A stretch of 64,000 nucleotides of DNA from Tahibacter sp042701255 (lineage in GTDB: Bacteria; Pseudomonadota; Gammaproteobacteria; Xanthomonadales; Rhodanobacteraceae), in the NCBI RefSeq assembly GCF_042701255.1, contig NZ_CP170554.1, positions 5,022,001 through 5,086,000 on the forward strand, in the 5' to 3' direction. Every line of letters starts with the position of its first letter. The first letter of the stretch is position 1. Under the pieces are notes generated by a model, which saw only the letters and a program-made list of their open reading frames with translations, did no database searches and was not told the DNA's origin. The position numbers and the translations under genes were made by a program. Shown in pieces: positions 35,126 to 44,361 of this stretch.

Positions 35126-37153
35126 ATGAGACTGCGTCATCTATCGCCGCGACTCGCGGCGTCGGCCCTGGCCCTGACCGCGACGCTCTGCTCGGCGCAC
35201 ACCAACGACCACGGCCTGGATGCGCTCAATTTCGACGCCAAGACCGCGGCCTGCAGCGATTTCTTCCAGTACGCCAACGGCGGCTGGCTGGCCGGCAATC
35301 CGATTCCGCCCGAATACGGCATCTGGAGCCTCGACAACGAGATCCAGGACCGCAACGAGGCCGTGCTGCGCGAGGTGCTCGAAGCCGCCGCGGCCAAGCC
35401 CGGCGCCGAGGGCTCGGTCACGCAGAAGATCGGCGACTTCTACGCGAGCGCCATGGATGAGTCCGCCATCGAGAAGGCCGGCCGCACGCCGCTGAAAGCC
35501 GACCTCGCGCGCATAACCGCGCTGAAGAGCAACGCCGACATCGTGCCGCTGCTGCGCGACTGGCATGCGCAGGGCAACCAGGTGCTGTTCGGCTTCGGTC
35601 CCGAAGCCGACATGAAGAACGCGAGCCAGGTCATCGGCTACGCGACCCAGGGCGGCCTGGGCCTGCCCGACCGCGACTACTACTTCCGCGACGACGCCAA
35701 GTCCAAGACCCTGCTGAACCAGTACCGCGACTACGTCGCGACCCTGCTGCGCCTCAGCGGCGACACCGACGCAGCCGCCGATGCAGGCCACGTCGTCGCG
35801 CTCGAGACGCGGTTGGCGAAGGATTCGCTGGACCCGCTCGCGCTGCGCGATCCGAACAACTTCTACCATCCGGTCGATCTCGCCGAAGCCGACGCGAAGA
35901 CGCCGCATTTCTCCTGGGGCCAGTACTTCGGCGCGCTGGGCCGCAGCGACATCAAGAAATTTTCGCTGGCCCAGCCGCAGTTCTTCGCGGCGATGGACAA
36001 GGCGCTGACCGAGGTGCCGCTGGCTCACTGGCAGGCGTACCTGCGCTTCCATCTGGCCGACGGCGCGGCGCCGTACCTGTCCAAGGAGTTCGTCGACGCG
36101 CAGTTCGCGTTCCGCGCCAAGACCCTGCGCGGCGTCGAAGCGCTGAAGCCGCGCTGGCGCCGCGCGATCGACGCGACGAACGACGCGCTCGGCGAAGCCG
36201 TCGGCGAAATCTACGTCGCACGCGTGTTCCCGCCGGCGGCCAAGGCCGGTGCCGAGCAGCTCGTCGAGAATCTCAAGAAGGCGCTGCGCGCGCGCATCGC
36301 GAAGCTCGACTGGATGGACGCGCCGACCAAGCAGGCCGCCTACGCCAAGCTCGACACGCTGGTCAGCAAGATCGGCTATCCGGACCGCTGGCGCGACTAC
36401 GGCGCGCTGCACGTCGTGCGCGGCGACTACTTCGCCAACGTCGAAGCGGCCGGCCGCTTCGAAGCGAAGCGCCAGTACGCCAAGATCGGCAAGCCGGTCG
36501 ACCGCAGCGAATGGGAAATGACGCCGCAGACCGTCAACGCCTACTACGACCCGCTGCGCAACGAGATCGTGTTCCCGGCCGCGCAGCTGCTGCCGCCCTA
36601 CTTCGACGAGAAGATGGACGACGCGGTCAACTACGGCGGCATCGGTTCGGTCATCGGCCACGAGCTGCTGCACGGCTTCGACGATCAGGGCAGCCAGTTC
36701 GATGCGAAGGGCAACCTCGCGAACTGGTGGAGCGACAAGGATCGCAGCCAGTTCGAAGCGCGCACCGGCAAGCTCGTCGCGCAGTTCGATGAATTCGTCG
36801 TCGTCGACGGCCTGCACATCCAGGGCAAGCTGACCCTCGGCGAGAACATCGCCGATCTCGGCGGCCTGCAGGTGGCCTGGGACGCGTTCCGCATCGCCCA
36901 GAACGGCAAGCCCGATGCGGCCGTCGACGGCCTCAGCCCGGCGCAGCGCTTCTTCCTCGCGTTCGCCCAGGCCTGGCGCACGGCACAGCGTCCCGAAGCC
37001 CTGCGCCTGCAGGTCCAGTCCAACGTGCATGCGCCGGCCAAGTGGCGCGTGCTCGGTCCGGTCGCCAACCTGCCCGAGTTCGCCGCAGCGTTCTCGTGCA
37101 AGGCCGGCGATCCCATGGTGCGCGACGCGGCGAAGCGCGTCGTGATCTGGTGA
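35126..37153 (+). CDS. M13 family (neprilysin-like) zinc metallopeptidase, first of a tandem pair
   Basis: 675 residues with signal peptide about 1-24 (LAASALALTATLCSA). The M13 N-terminal domain begins CSDFFQYANGGWL. The catalytic domain shows NAYYDPLRNEIVFPA, zinc motif VIGHELLHGFDDQG (HExxH), the third ligand in GENIADLGG and C-terminal CKAGDPMVRDAAKRVVIW. All catalytic residues are intact, so it is probably an active periplasmic or secreted oligopeptidase. The paralogue starts 93 bases downstream on the same strand. Confidence 0.95.
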   Translation: MRLRHLSPRLAASALALTATLCSAHTNDHGLDALNFDAKTAACSDFFQYANGGWLAGNPIPPEYGIWSLDNEIQDRNEAVLREVLEAAAAKPGAEGSVTQKIGDFYASAMDESAIEKAGRTPLKADLARITALKSNADIVPLLRDWHAQGNQVLFGFGPEADMKNASQVIGYATQGGLGLPDRDYYFRDDAKSKTLLNQYRDYVATLLRLSGDTDAAADAGHVVALETRLAKDSLDPLALRDPNNFYHPVDLAEADAKTPHFSWGQYFGALGRSDIKKFSLAQPQFFAAMDKALTEVPLAHWQAYLRFHLADGAAPYLSKEFVDAQFAFRAKTLRGVEALKPRWRRAIDATNDALGEAVGEIYVARVFPPAAKAGAEQLVENLKKALRARIAKLDWMDAPTKQAAYAKLDTLVSKIGYPDRWRDYGALHVVRGDYFANVEAAGRFEAKRQYAKIGKPVDRSEWEMTPQTVNAYYDPLRNEIVFPAAQLLPPYFDEKMDDAVNYGGIGSVIGHELLHGFDDQGSQFDAKGNLANWWSDKDRSQFEARTGKLVAQFDEFVVVDGLHIQGKLTLGENIADLGGLQVAWDAFRIAQNGKPDAAVDGLSPAQRFFLAFAQAWRTAQRPEALRLQVQSNVHAPAKWRVLGPVANLPEFAAAFSCKAGDPMVRDAAKRVVIW

Positions 37154-37246
37154 GCCCGGCAGGGTTTCCCGTATTTCTTCGCAACACCTCCAACGCCCGT
37201 TTTCAATAACCCGCAGCAGCGGGAACAGCGCCAACAAGAGGCACCC

Positions 37247-39301
37247 ATGAACTACCGATTGATCAAACCCCTCGTACTGGCCGTCGGCCTGGCCTGCAGC
37301 GGCCTGGCCGCCGCCGCGAAAGTCGAGCTGACCCGCGGCCTGGATCCCAAGCAGTTCGACACGCAGCGTCAGGTCTGCGGCGACCTGTTCGGCTACGTCA
37401 ACGCGAACTGGCTCAAGGCCAACGCGATTCCGGGCGACCGTTCGACCTGGGGCAGCTTCGAGCAGCTCGACGAAGCCTCGATCTACGCCACCCACGAGAT
37501 CGCTGAAGCGGCGTCCAAGGACCTGGCCAAGCTCGCGCCGGATTCGATCGCCGCCAAGATCGGCGCGTTCTACAAGAGCGGCATGGACGCAGCGGCGGCC
37601 AACAAGGCCGGCATCGCACCGATCGCCGACTGGCTCAAGCGCATCGACAGCCTGAGCTCGCCCGACGACATCGTCGGCTTCGTGCACGACACGCATGCGG
37701 CCGGCCTCGGCCTGCTGTTCAATTTCGGCGGCGAGGCGGACTTCAAGAATTCCTCGATGGAAATCGCCTACGCGTTCCAGGGCGGCCTGGGCCTGCCCGA
37801 ACGCGCGTACTACCTCGAAGACGGCAAGGACGGCAGCTACAAGAAGATCCGCGAAGCCTACCTGGCCTACATCGCCCAGGTGCTCGAACTGGCCGGCACG
37901 CCCAAGGCCGCCGCGACGCAGCAGGCCACCGCGGTGCTCGCGTTCGAGAAGCGCCTCGCGACCGCGTCGCTGGCACCGGTCGAGCTGCGCTCGCCGGAAA
38001 ACCAGTACAACTTCGTGAGCCTCGAAGAGGCGCAGAAGCTGAACCCGCATTTCGGCTGGAACAAGTTCTTCGCAAGCCAGAACCTCTCCGACAGCAAGGG
38101 CTTCTCGCTGTCGCAGCCCAAGTTCTTCGCCGAAGTCGACGCGATGATCGAGAAGACGCCGGTCGCCGACTGGCAGGCCTATCTGCGCTTCAAGACGGTC
38201 GACGGCGCCGCGCCGTACCTGACCGACGCGCTGGCCGACGCGCACTTCGGCTTCCACGGCAAGACCCTGCGCGGCCAGCAGGAAAACAAGCCGCGCTGGA
38301 AGCGCGTCATGGACACCCTGGAAAACAGCATGGGCATGGCCCTGGGCCAGCTCTACGTCGCGAAGAACTTCCCGCCCGAGGCCAAGCAGCGCGCGCAGGA
38401 GCTCGTCGACAATCTGCGTCAGGCGACCAAGGCGCGTCTCGAAAAGCTCGAATGGATGAGCGCCGACACCAAGAAGAAGGCGCTGGAAAAGTGGGCCTCG
38501 TTCACGCCGAAAATCGGCTACCCCGAGGAATGGCGCAAGTGGGACGGCCTGACGGTCAAGTCGGACAACTACTTCGCGAACATCGCCGCCGCGGCGAAGT
38601 TCAACAACGACTGGTCCATGTCCAAGATCAACAAGCCGGTCGACCGCCGCGAATGGGGCATGACGCCGCAGACCGTCAACGCCTACTACAACCCGCTGCA
38701 GAACGAGATCGTGTTCCCGGCCGCGATCCTGCAGCCGCCGTTCTTCGATCCGAAGGCCGACGATGCGCTGAACTACGGCGGCATCGGCGCCGTCATCGGC
38801 CATGAAATCCTGCACGGCTACGACGACGAAGGCAGCAAGTTCGACGCCAAGGGCAATCTGGCCGACTGGTGGAGCAAGGAAGACCGCGAGAAATTCGACG
38901 CGCGTACGGCCAAGCTCGTGCAGCAGTTCGACGACTACGTCGCGATCGACGGCCTGCACGTGAAGGGCAAGCTGACCCTCGGCGAGAACATCGCCGACCT
39001 CGGCGGCCTGAACGTCTCCTACGACGCGTTCAAGCTCGCGCAGAGCAAGTCGGGCAAGCCGGACGCGAAGACCGACGGCCTGACCGCCGATCAGCGCTTC
39101 TTCCTGAACTTCGCCCAGGTCTGGCGCCGCGCGTTCCGCGACGCGGAGCTCAAGCGCCGCCTCAACATCGACCCGCACGCGCCGGCGCAATTCCGCGCCA
39201 TCGCCGCGCCGTCGAACATGCCGGCCTTCGCGCAGGCGTTCGGCTGCAAGAGCGGCGACGCGATGGTCCGCGAGGGCGAGCGTCAGGTGAAGATCTGGTA
39301 A
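37247..39301 (+). CDS. M13 family zinc metallopeptidase, second of the tandem pair
   Basis: 684 residues with signal peptide about 1-23 (LIKPLVLAVGLACSGLAAAA). Same order of motifs as the upstream gene: VCGDLFGYVNANWL, NAYYNPLQNEIVFPA, VIGHEILHGYDDEG, GENIADLGG and CKSGDAMVREGERQVKIW. HExxH and the distal Glu are intact. AGAGG lies 5-6 bases before the ATG. A strong terminator follows at 39328, so the pair may be one transcript. Substrates are unknown. Confidence 0.95.
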   Translation: MNYRLIKPLVLAVGLACSGLAAAAKVELTRGLDPKQFDTQRQVCGDLFGYVNANWLKANAIPGDRSTWGSFEQLDEASIYATHEIAEAASKDLAKLAPDSIAAKIGAFYKSGMDAAAANKAGIAPIADWLKRIDSLSSPDDIVGFVHDTHAAGLGLLFNFGGEADFKNSSMEIAYAFQGGLGLPERAYYLEDGKDGSYKKIREAYLAYIAQVLELAGTPKAAATQQATAVLAFEKRLATASLAPVELRSPENQYNFVSLEEAQKLNPHFGWNKFFASQNLSDSKGFSLSQPKFFAEVDAMIEKTPVADWQAYLRFKTVDGAAPYLTDALADAHFGFHGKTLRGQQENKPRWKRVMDTLENSMGMALGQLYVAKNFPPEAKQRAQELVDNLRQATKARLEKLEWMSADTKKKALEKWASFTPKIGYPEEWRKWDGLTVKSDNYFANIAAAAKFNNDWSMSKINKPVDRREWGMTPQTVNAYYNPLQNEIVFPAAILQPPFFDPKADDALNYGGIGAVIGHEILHGYDDEGSKFDAKGNLADWWSKEDREKFDARTAKLVQQFDDYVAIDGLHVKGKLTLGENIADLGGLNVSYDAFKLAQSKSGKPDAKTDGLTADQRFFLNFAQVWRRAFRDAELKRRLNIDPHAPAQFRAIAAPSNMPAFAQAFGCKSGDAMVREGERQVKIW

Positions 39302-39327
39302 GCCACCCGGCTCGCCGCTGCAACGAC

Positions 39328-39360
39328 GAAGGGCGCCGCGAGGCGCCCTTCTTCATTTCC
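39328..39360 (+). terminator. Terminator after the M13 pair
   Basis: A 10-bp stem GAAGGGCGCC/GGCGCCCTTC with loop GCGA is followed by TTCATTTCC, 26 bases past the stop. Confidence 0.8.
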
Positions 39361-39453
39361 GCCGGCGTGCATTCCCGACGGCGCTGCCGGGATGACAGGA
39401 ACCGACGGCTGCTCCATGCTCGCGGCTCCGTGTCCACCGCAGAACGGCCTCGC

Positions 39454-40317
39454 ATGAATCGCGTCCTGTCTTTCATTGCCGCAGCACCGCTGCTGTTCGT
39501 CGCGGCCGCCGCCAGCGCGCAGCAGCTGCCCGATCCCAGCGGCGAAGATCCGGCCCGGCTGCGATCGGCGGAGAGCCTGGGCCTGCGCCTGTACCGGCAC
39601 GACCGTGCCGCCGCGCTCGCGACCGACGCGCTGCACGCCAATCGCAAATACCGCAAGGACCAGCGCGTCGGCGGCTGGATCACCGAGGCGCGCGAGAGCG
39701 CCGTGCTCGTGAGCTTCGTCGACAAGGGCGATGCCGAACAGGCCAGCCTGCTCTACCAGGTCGAGGTCTCCGACAGCCGCGAAGGCGCCGGCAAGGTCAA
39801 GGCTTTCGATCCTCCCGAAGCCGCGTCGAACTCGCAGCGCAACGCGGCGCGGGCGCGCCGCACGGCCACCGGCTTCGACTTCAAGCCCTGCGCACCGCAC
39901 TACAACACCGTGGTGCTGCCGGCGATCGCCGACGATACGCCGGGCTGGAACGTGTTCCTGCTGCCGTCGACGACCGATGCGAAGGTCATACCCTTCGGCG
40001 GCACCTACCGGCTGGAGCTCGACGCCGAAGGCCGCACGGTGACCAACTCGCGCACCTATACGCGATCCTGCATCGACTTCCCGCGCGACAAGAAGCGCCG
40101 CGCCGAAGAAGCCGCACTCGTGGTGACCCATTTTCTCGATCCGGTGCCGACCGAGGCGCACGTGCTGCTGAACCTGCAGATCGGCACGCCCGTCGTCGTA
40201 CTCACGACACCCAATCGCAGCACCTGGATGATCGACCAGGGGCGCATCCGCTTCCTCGAAAAAATCGAACCCAAGCCCGGCGACGGGCCTAAAGTGCCTA
40301 TCGCCGACGTGCGTTGA
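39454..40317 (+). CDS. Secreted protein of unknown function
   Basis: 287 residues; family not recognised. The signal peptide is about 1-22 (FIAAAPLLFVAAAASA, then QQLPDPS). The mature part is about half beta by eye and has two Cys (CAPHYNTVV and RSCIDFP) that could pair. Features: RKDQRVGGWITE, LLYQVEVSD, FGGTYRLELD and a lysine/arginine-rich patch PRDKKRRAEEAA. No catalytic motif is seen. ATG 39454 gives a clean signal peptide; earlier in-frame sequence belongs to other frames. It converges with the yjf-like operon. Confidence 0.72.
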   Translation: MNRVLSFIAAAPLLFVAAAASAQQLPDPSGEDPARLRSAESLGLRLYRHDRAAALATDALHANRKYRKDQRVGGWITEARESAVLVSFVDKGDAEQASLLYQVEVSDSREGAGKVKAFDPPEAASNSQRNAARARRTATGFDFKPCAPHYNTVVLPAIADDTPGWNVFLLPSTTDAKVIPFGGTYRLELDAEGRTVTNSRTYTRSCIDFPRDKKRRAEEAALVVTHFLDPVPTEAHVLLNLQIGTPVVVLTTPNRSTWMIDQGRIRFLEKIEPKPGDGPKVPIADVR

Positions 40318-40352
40318 GCCACGGCTTTTTCGCCGGCTGTCGGACCCCTGAT

Positions 40353-40377
40353 CCGCCGCGTCGCGCGGACGCGGCGG
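40353..40377. terminator. Hairpin between convergent genes
   Basis: A perfect 10-bp stem CCGCCGCGTC/GACGCGGCGG with a 5-base loop lies between the secreted-protein stop (40317) and the yjfC-like stop (40416). There is no T run, so intrinsic termination is uncertain. Confidence 0.4.
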
Positions 40378-40415
40378 TGGGACGCCGGGTTCGCGCACGC
40401 GACGGCGCAGCGCCT

Positions 40416-41579
40416 TCAATCGAGAATCACGTGCGGCACGAAACGCGAGGTATCGCGCGTGATCAGCGTGGTGTCCTCGCGGATGCCGATGCCGGCCGGA
40501 CGGTCGGCGACGACCCAGCTGCCGACGACCGCATAGTTGCCGTCGAACTGCGGCAGCGGCTGCACGGCCTGGCGTATCCACGGCGAATCGTCGTACGGAC
40601 CTGACGCGACGTGCAGACTGCCGTCGGGCAGGATCAAGGTGACGTTGGCGCCCTCGCGCGAATACATCGGCTTGCGCACCCAGCCCGGCGCGAGCGCCGG
40701 ACTCGTTTCGGTCTCGAAATGCGCTTCGAGCAGGTTCGGATGGCCCGGATGCTTCTGCCACAGCAGCGGCAATATGCCCTTGTTGCTCAGCAGCGCCTTC
40801 CACGGCGGCTCGATCAGGCGTATGCCCGAGCGCGGCAGCGCCGGGCCGAAACGCTCGGCGAACAGGAATTCCAGCGGATAGAGCTTGAACAGCGCCTCGA
40901 TCACGTAGTCGTCGAGATCGGTGAAGCGGCTGTCGGTGGACAGGCCGATGTCCTCGATCGCGATGCTGCGCGTATCGATGCCGGCCTGCTCGGCGCAGTC
41001 GCGCAGATACGCGACCGTGCCCTGATCCTCCAGCGAATCGCGCACGGCGGAGAAATACAGCGGCTTGGGCAGGTCCGGTGCGATCGTCGCGAAGGTCTCG
41101 ACGAGCAGGTCCTGGATCAGGTTGTACTGGTCGGCGGCCTCGGGCAGCAGGCCGCGCTCCTTCTGCTGTTCCAGCCAGACCCATTGAAAAAACGCGGCTT
41201 CGTACAACGACGTCGGCGTGTCGTAGTTCAGCTCGAACAGCTTGGCCGGTCCGTCGCCGTTGTAGGCCAGATCCATGCGGCCGTACAGATGCGGCTCGCC
41301 GCGACGCCAGGATTCGGCGATCCAGTCGCGATACGCGGCCGGCACGGCGAGCTGGTCCATCAAGGTTTCGCTGCGCAGGATGTCGCCGACCAGGTCCATG
41401 GCCATCTGGTGCAGCTCGGCCGTCGGGCCCTCCAGATCATTCTCGATCTGGCGCAGGGTGAACGCGTAGTAGGCGCGCTCGTCCCAGTACGGTTCGCCGT
41501 CGATGGTGTGGAAACGGAAGCCGAGCTGCGTCGCCGTGTCGCGCCAGTCCGCACGCTCCGCGATGGCTATGCGCCGCAT
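40416..41579 (-). CDS. yjfC: ATP-grasp glutathionylspermidine synthase-like ligase (YjfC/YgiC family)
   Basis: 387 residues. The family is the C-terminal synthetase domain of Gsp without the amidase. Typical segments: WDERAYYAFTLRQIENDLE, FELNYDTPTSLYEAAFFQW, PLEFLFAERFGP, LIEPPWKALLSNKGILPLLW and KPMYSREGANVTL, which include ATP-grasp Lys and acidic residues. The family is predicted to form an amide bond between a peptide and an amine; no substrate is known for YjfC. It is the last gene of the operon, 3 bases after the DUF1190 lipoprotein. No glutathionylspermidine amidase is in the window. Confidence 0.9.
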   Translation of the reverse strand: MRRIAIAERADWRDTATQLGFRFHTIDGEPYWDERAYYAFTLRQIENDLEGPTAELHQMAMDLVGDILRSETLMDQLAVPAAYRDWIAESWRRGEPHLYGRMDLAYNGDGPAKLFELNYDTPTSLYEAAFFQWVWLEQQKERGLLPEAADQYNLIQDLLVETFATIAPDLPKPLYFSAVRDSLEDQGTVAYLRDCAEQAGIDTRSIAIEDIGLSTDSRFTDLDDYVIEALFKLYPLEFLFAERFGPALPRSGIRLIEPPWKALLSNKGILPLLWQKHPGHPNLLEAHFETETSPALAPGWVRKPMYSREGANVTLILPDGSLHVASGPYDDSPWIRQAVQPLPQFDGNYAVVGSWVVADRPAGIGIREDTTLITRDTSRFVPHVILD

Positions 41580-41582
41580 CGC

Positions 41583-42134
41583 TCAGCTGCCCGAGGAGCG
41601 GCCGCCGCCCCAGCCGCCCTTGGCGCTGGACGACGAGCCGAAGCCGGAACGCGACATCGTGACCGCGCGCGTCGGCGCCGCCATCGCGCTGCGCGAGACG
41701 GTCGCGGCACCGGTGGTGCGCGACACCGGCTGGCCGCCGGAATTGACGAAGCCGCCGCTGGAGCCGTAGCTCGTGTACGAGTAGTACAGCGGCTGCGACT
41801 GGTAGTAGTTCGGCCGTCCCGCGTAATAGCCCAGCGCATACGCGGCCATCAGCGGAATGAACTGGATGCCGGCGCCCTGGTTGACGGACTGGCACTTGCC
41901 CGAGCCGAAGTCGGTCTCGCAGTCGTTCTGCGAGGTGTAGCGCGGCGCGACGCGCTCGTGCTCGGACTTGGCGTGATCGAACGCGGCGCGGCACTGGTCT
42001 TCGGTCAGACGCGCACCGGCCACGCATTCGGCCACGTCCTTGTACAGCACGGCCTCTTCCTGCGGTTCGCAGGCCGTCAGCAGCACCGGCGCGGTGCCCA
42101 TCAGCAGCAGGCGAACGGTAGACGATCGTTTCAT
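41583..42134 (-). CDS. yjfM: DUF1190 lipoprotein (YjfM/YgiB family)
   Basis: 183 residues. Lipoprotein signal: KRSSTVRLLLMGTAPVLLTAC with lipobox LTAC, so it is anchored in a membrane on the outer side. The mature N-terminal domain has four Cys (AECVAG, DQCRAAF, NDCETDFG and GKCQS) that could form two disulfides. The rest is Tyr/Gly/Ser-rich (YYAGRPNYYQSQPLYYSYTS) and ends GGWGGGRSSGS, typical of DUF1190. Next to an ATP-grasp ligase, its flexible Gly/Ser tail is a conceivable modification target, but that is only an idea. Confidence 0.9.
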   Translation of the reverse strand: MKRSSTVRLLLMGTAPVLLTACEPQEEAVLYKDVAECVAGARLTEDQCRAAFDHAKSEHERVAPRYTSQNDCETDFGSGKCQSVNQGAGIQFIPLMAAYALGYYAGRPNYYQSQPLYYSYTSYGSSGGFVNSGGQPVSRTTGAATVSRSAMAAPTRAVTMSRSGFGSSSSAKGGWGGGRSSGS

Positions 42135-42145
42135 GGCGCAGACCC

Positions 42146-42559
42146 TCAATAGCTCATGCTGGCCGAATTGAGCAGGCCGACAGTGATCGCGACCGCGGCC
42201 GAGAAGATGCCCGCGGCGCGCTCGTCGCGCGCGATGCGGCCCGGCAGGTCGGAGACGACCAGGCGCACGACGAAGAACGCGAACAACTGCACGATCAGCG
42301 CGACCACGCCCCATAGCACGCAGTCGAGCAGGCTGACCGCATGCGAGATCGCCGCATGCAGCGGCAGCGCGAAGCCGATCAGCGCGCCGCCGAACGCGAT
42401 CGCCGCGGCCGGCTTGTTCTCCTTGATCAGCGCGAACTCCGCATGCGGCGTCAGGCGCACGTAGACCAGGCAGAACAGCACGACGAGTCCGGCGCCGACC
42501 GCGAAATACGACAGGAACGCCGGCACGCCTTCGAGATAACGCAGCATCGAATCGATCAT
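42146..42559 (-). CDS. yjfL: DUF350 (UPF0719) membrane protein, YjfL-like
   Basis: 137 residues with four predicted spans: about 14-34 (SYFAVGAGLVVLFCLVYV), 50-70 (AIAFGGALIGFALPLHAAI), 78-100 (VLWGVVALIVQLFAFFVVR) and 115-133 (GIFSAAVAITVGLLNSA). DUF350 proteins are small inner-membrane proteins of unknown function that commonly sit beside YjfK/YjfM/YjfC homologues. Gap to the DUF2491 gene is 12 bases. Confidence 0.9.
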   Translation of the reverse strand: MIDSMLRYLEGVPAFLSYFAVGAGLVVLFCLVYVRLTPHAEFALIKENKPAAAIAFGGALIGFALPLHAAISHAVSLLDCVLWGVVALIVQLFAFFVVRLVVSDLPGRIARDERAAGIFSAAVAITVGLLNSASMSY

Positions 42560-42571
42560 GACTGACTCCGT

Positions 42572-43225
42572 TCAGGTGATGGTGAGGTCGGCCTGGCTTA
42601 CATCCACGCCGAGCGAGAAGGTCACGCAGTATTCGTCGGGACCGTAGTCCTCGGCGCTGACGAGCACGTATTCGTAGCGGTCGAGCTCGGGCACGTGCCG
42701 CTGGTACAGCATGGCGTAGTGGGTCAGGTCGTAGTCCGGCGTGCGGAAGTCCTCGCCGTATACTTTTTCGTCGAACACGACCGGCGGCGCCCAGGCGTCG
42801 CCGGCAATGCCTTCGCCCCAGACGCGGTCGTAGCGCTTGCCGGCGATGTCCAGGTGCACGGCACCGATCTGCGAACCGCGCTTGACCCAGTCGTTGAACG
42901 CCGCCTGGTTGGCCGGATTCACGGTCTCGTGGAATACGAACAGCTTGATGTCGTCGATCTGCCCGGCGGTCGTGCTGACCTGCACGAAGGCATCGTCGGT
43001 CAGATAGTAGCGATGCAGCCGCGAGCCGCCGCCGAGCTCCACTTCGCCCCAGGCTTCGATCAGCTGATTGCCTTCGGGCGGCGCGAACAGCAGCCGCTCG
43101 CCGGCGACGCGAAACGGCAGGCCGTCGACGGCGACCGCGCCCTTGAGGCGCAGACCCAGCGGACCGGACGGCGCGACGGCCGCTTCCTCGGGCTTGGAAC
43201 CGAACAGTTTTCCGAGCCAACTCAT
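42572..43225 (-). CDS. yjfK: DUF2491 protein (YjfK-like)
   Basis: 217 residues, soluble, no signal peptide. N-terminal MSWLGKLFGSKPEE is amphipathic and may touch the membrane. Core motifs GNQLIEAWGEVELGGGSRLHRYYLTDDAFVQV and LFVFHETVNP, then YDRVWGE and YEYVLVSAEDYGPDEYCV, identify DUF2491 (longer strings broken here). Function unknown; conserved in yjf-type operons. Its ATG overlaps the potassium-channel stop (ATGA). Confidence 0.9.
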   Translation of the reverse strand: MSWLGKLFGSKPEEAAVAPSGPLGLRLKGAVAVDGLPFRVAGERLLFAPPEGNQLIEAWGEVELGGGSRLHRYYLTDDAFVQVSTTAGQIDDIKLFVFHETVNPANQAAFNDWVKRGSQIGAVHLDIAGKRYDRVWGEGIAGDAWAPPVVFDEKVYGEDFRTPDYDLTHYAMLYQRHVPELDRYEYVLVSAEDYGPDEYCVTFSLGVDVSQADLTIT

Positions 43226-44274
43226 GATGCACAGGCTCCCCAGTTGATGCGCGCCGGATCGACGCGCTGGTCGGCGATGTAATACAGGGTCGCGTTCGCG
43301 GCGACGTGGTCCGAATCCGGCGGATTCAGACGCGGCTCGGCGCCCACGCTCGCGGTATAGCCGAGCAGGGTCACGCCGAGTTCGTGCTTGAACGCGCTGA
43401 ACAGCTTGCCGTAGGCCAAGGTCCGCGCGCTGTCGGGCACGCGCAGACTGAACTGCGTCGCGCCGCCGGCGATCGACAGCAGCTCGGCCGCGACCGCGGC
43501 GCTGCCGGCGTCCTGCGCCGCACGCACGAGTACTTCGACGTGCAGCGGCAACACGCATTCGACGGCCGGATAGTGCGCCTTGAGCACGGCGCAGGTGTCG
43601 CTGCGGTCGAAGGTCGCGACGACGTGGCCGATCGGCTTGTTGGCCAGCACGGCGAAGGCTGCGGCCAGGGTCTGCTCGTCGGTCGCGGCGTTGACGATGA
43701 TGCGTCCTGCCGCCGCGACGCCGGCGCGCCGGTAGCAGGTCGGATCGGCCAGCGATTCGACGCGCACGAAGCGGATGTGTTCGGGCCGCGGGTTTTCCAT
43801 CTCGTCGGAGGCGACCAGCACGACGCCTTCGTCGTCGGTCACGCTGTCCTGCGCCAGCAGGTCGAGCATGCGCAAGGTGTCGCGGCCCATCCAGCCGACG
43901 ATGACGGTATGCCCGCTCATGCCGGGATAGCTGTGTTTGCCCATCGCCCTGCGCCTCCAGGTGTCGATCAATCCCGTCGTGGCCTTGCCGATGAACATGG
44001 CGAACAGCGTCACGCCGCCCGGCAGCAGCCAGAGTATCGCGACCCAGCGGCCGGCCGGCGTCTGCGGCGACAGGTCGCCGTAGCCGATCGTCGTCGCGGT
44101 CACGAGGTAGTAGTAGAACCAGTCGGTGGGAGTGACGAGTTTTTCCTCGCCGGCCAGCAGCATGAGCTCCCAGCTGACGAGGCTGTGCAGCAGCACGACG
44201 GCGAACAGCACGCCCCAGCTCAGCAGCGCGAGGTGCCGATGAAACGCGCGCATCAGCCGAATCCAGACCGGCAT
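43222..44274 (-). CDS. Potassium channel with TrkA-N/RCK domain embedded in the yjf operon
   Basis: 350 residues. Two membrane spans (about 17-38 and 73-95) flank a pore loop whose filter is TTIGYGDLSP, the canonical K+ signature. A cytoplasmic RCK/TrkA-N domain follows (TVIVGWMGRDTLRML, the dinucleotide or ligand-binding fold). The C-terminal part (about 240-350) is less conserved and may be a second regulatory lobe. ATG 44274 was chosen because GGAGG is 5-6 bases upstream; an ATG at 44301 has none. In E. coli yjfIJKLMC no channel is present, so this insertion is a real difference in gene content. Confidence 0.9.
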   Translation of the reverse strand: MPVWIRLMRAFHRHLALLSWGVLFAVVLLHSLVSWELMLLAGEEKLVTPTDWFYYYLVTATTIGYGDLSPQTPAGRWVAILWLLPGGVTLFAMFIGKATTGLIDTWRRRAMGKHSYPGMSGHTVIVGWMGRDTLRMLDLLAQDSVTDDEGVVLVASDEMENPRPEHIRFVRVESLADPTCYRRAGVAAAGRIIVNAATDEQTLAAAFAVLANKPIGHVVATFDRSDTCAVLKAHYPAVECVLPLHVEVLVRAAQDAGSAAVAAELLSIAGGATQFSLRVPDSARTLAYGKLFSAFKHELGVTLLGYTASVGAEPRLNPPDSDHVAANATLYYIADQRVDPARINWGACAS

Positions 44275-44326
44275 CGTTCCTCCCCGTGATCTGCGCCGCA
44301 CGGTCCCCGGCCGCGCGCTGCCGCTG

Positions 44327-44355
44327 CCGTCCCGCCGGCGTTGCCGGCGGGACGG
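44327..44355. other. Strong hairpin inside the yjf-like operon
   Basis: A perfect 13-bp stem CCGTCCCGCCGGC/GCCGGCGGGACGG with loop GTT lies in the 87-base gap between the PspA stop and the channel RBS. It has no T run; it could set different mRNA levels on either side. Confidence 0.5.
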
Positions 44356-44361
44356 CGCCCG

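Noticed and set aside
35141..39190. A minus-strand open frame of about 1349 codons antisense to both M13 genes
   Set aside because: GC-rich codon use leaves the opposite strand open. The plus-strand proteins have signal peptides and catalytic motifs; the antisense translation is low-complexity and matches nothing I know.
40416..41579. Calling the ligase a true glutathionylspermidine synthase
   Set aside because: The amidase domain and polyamine genes are absent; the operon context is that of YjfC, whose substrate is unknown.
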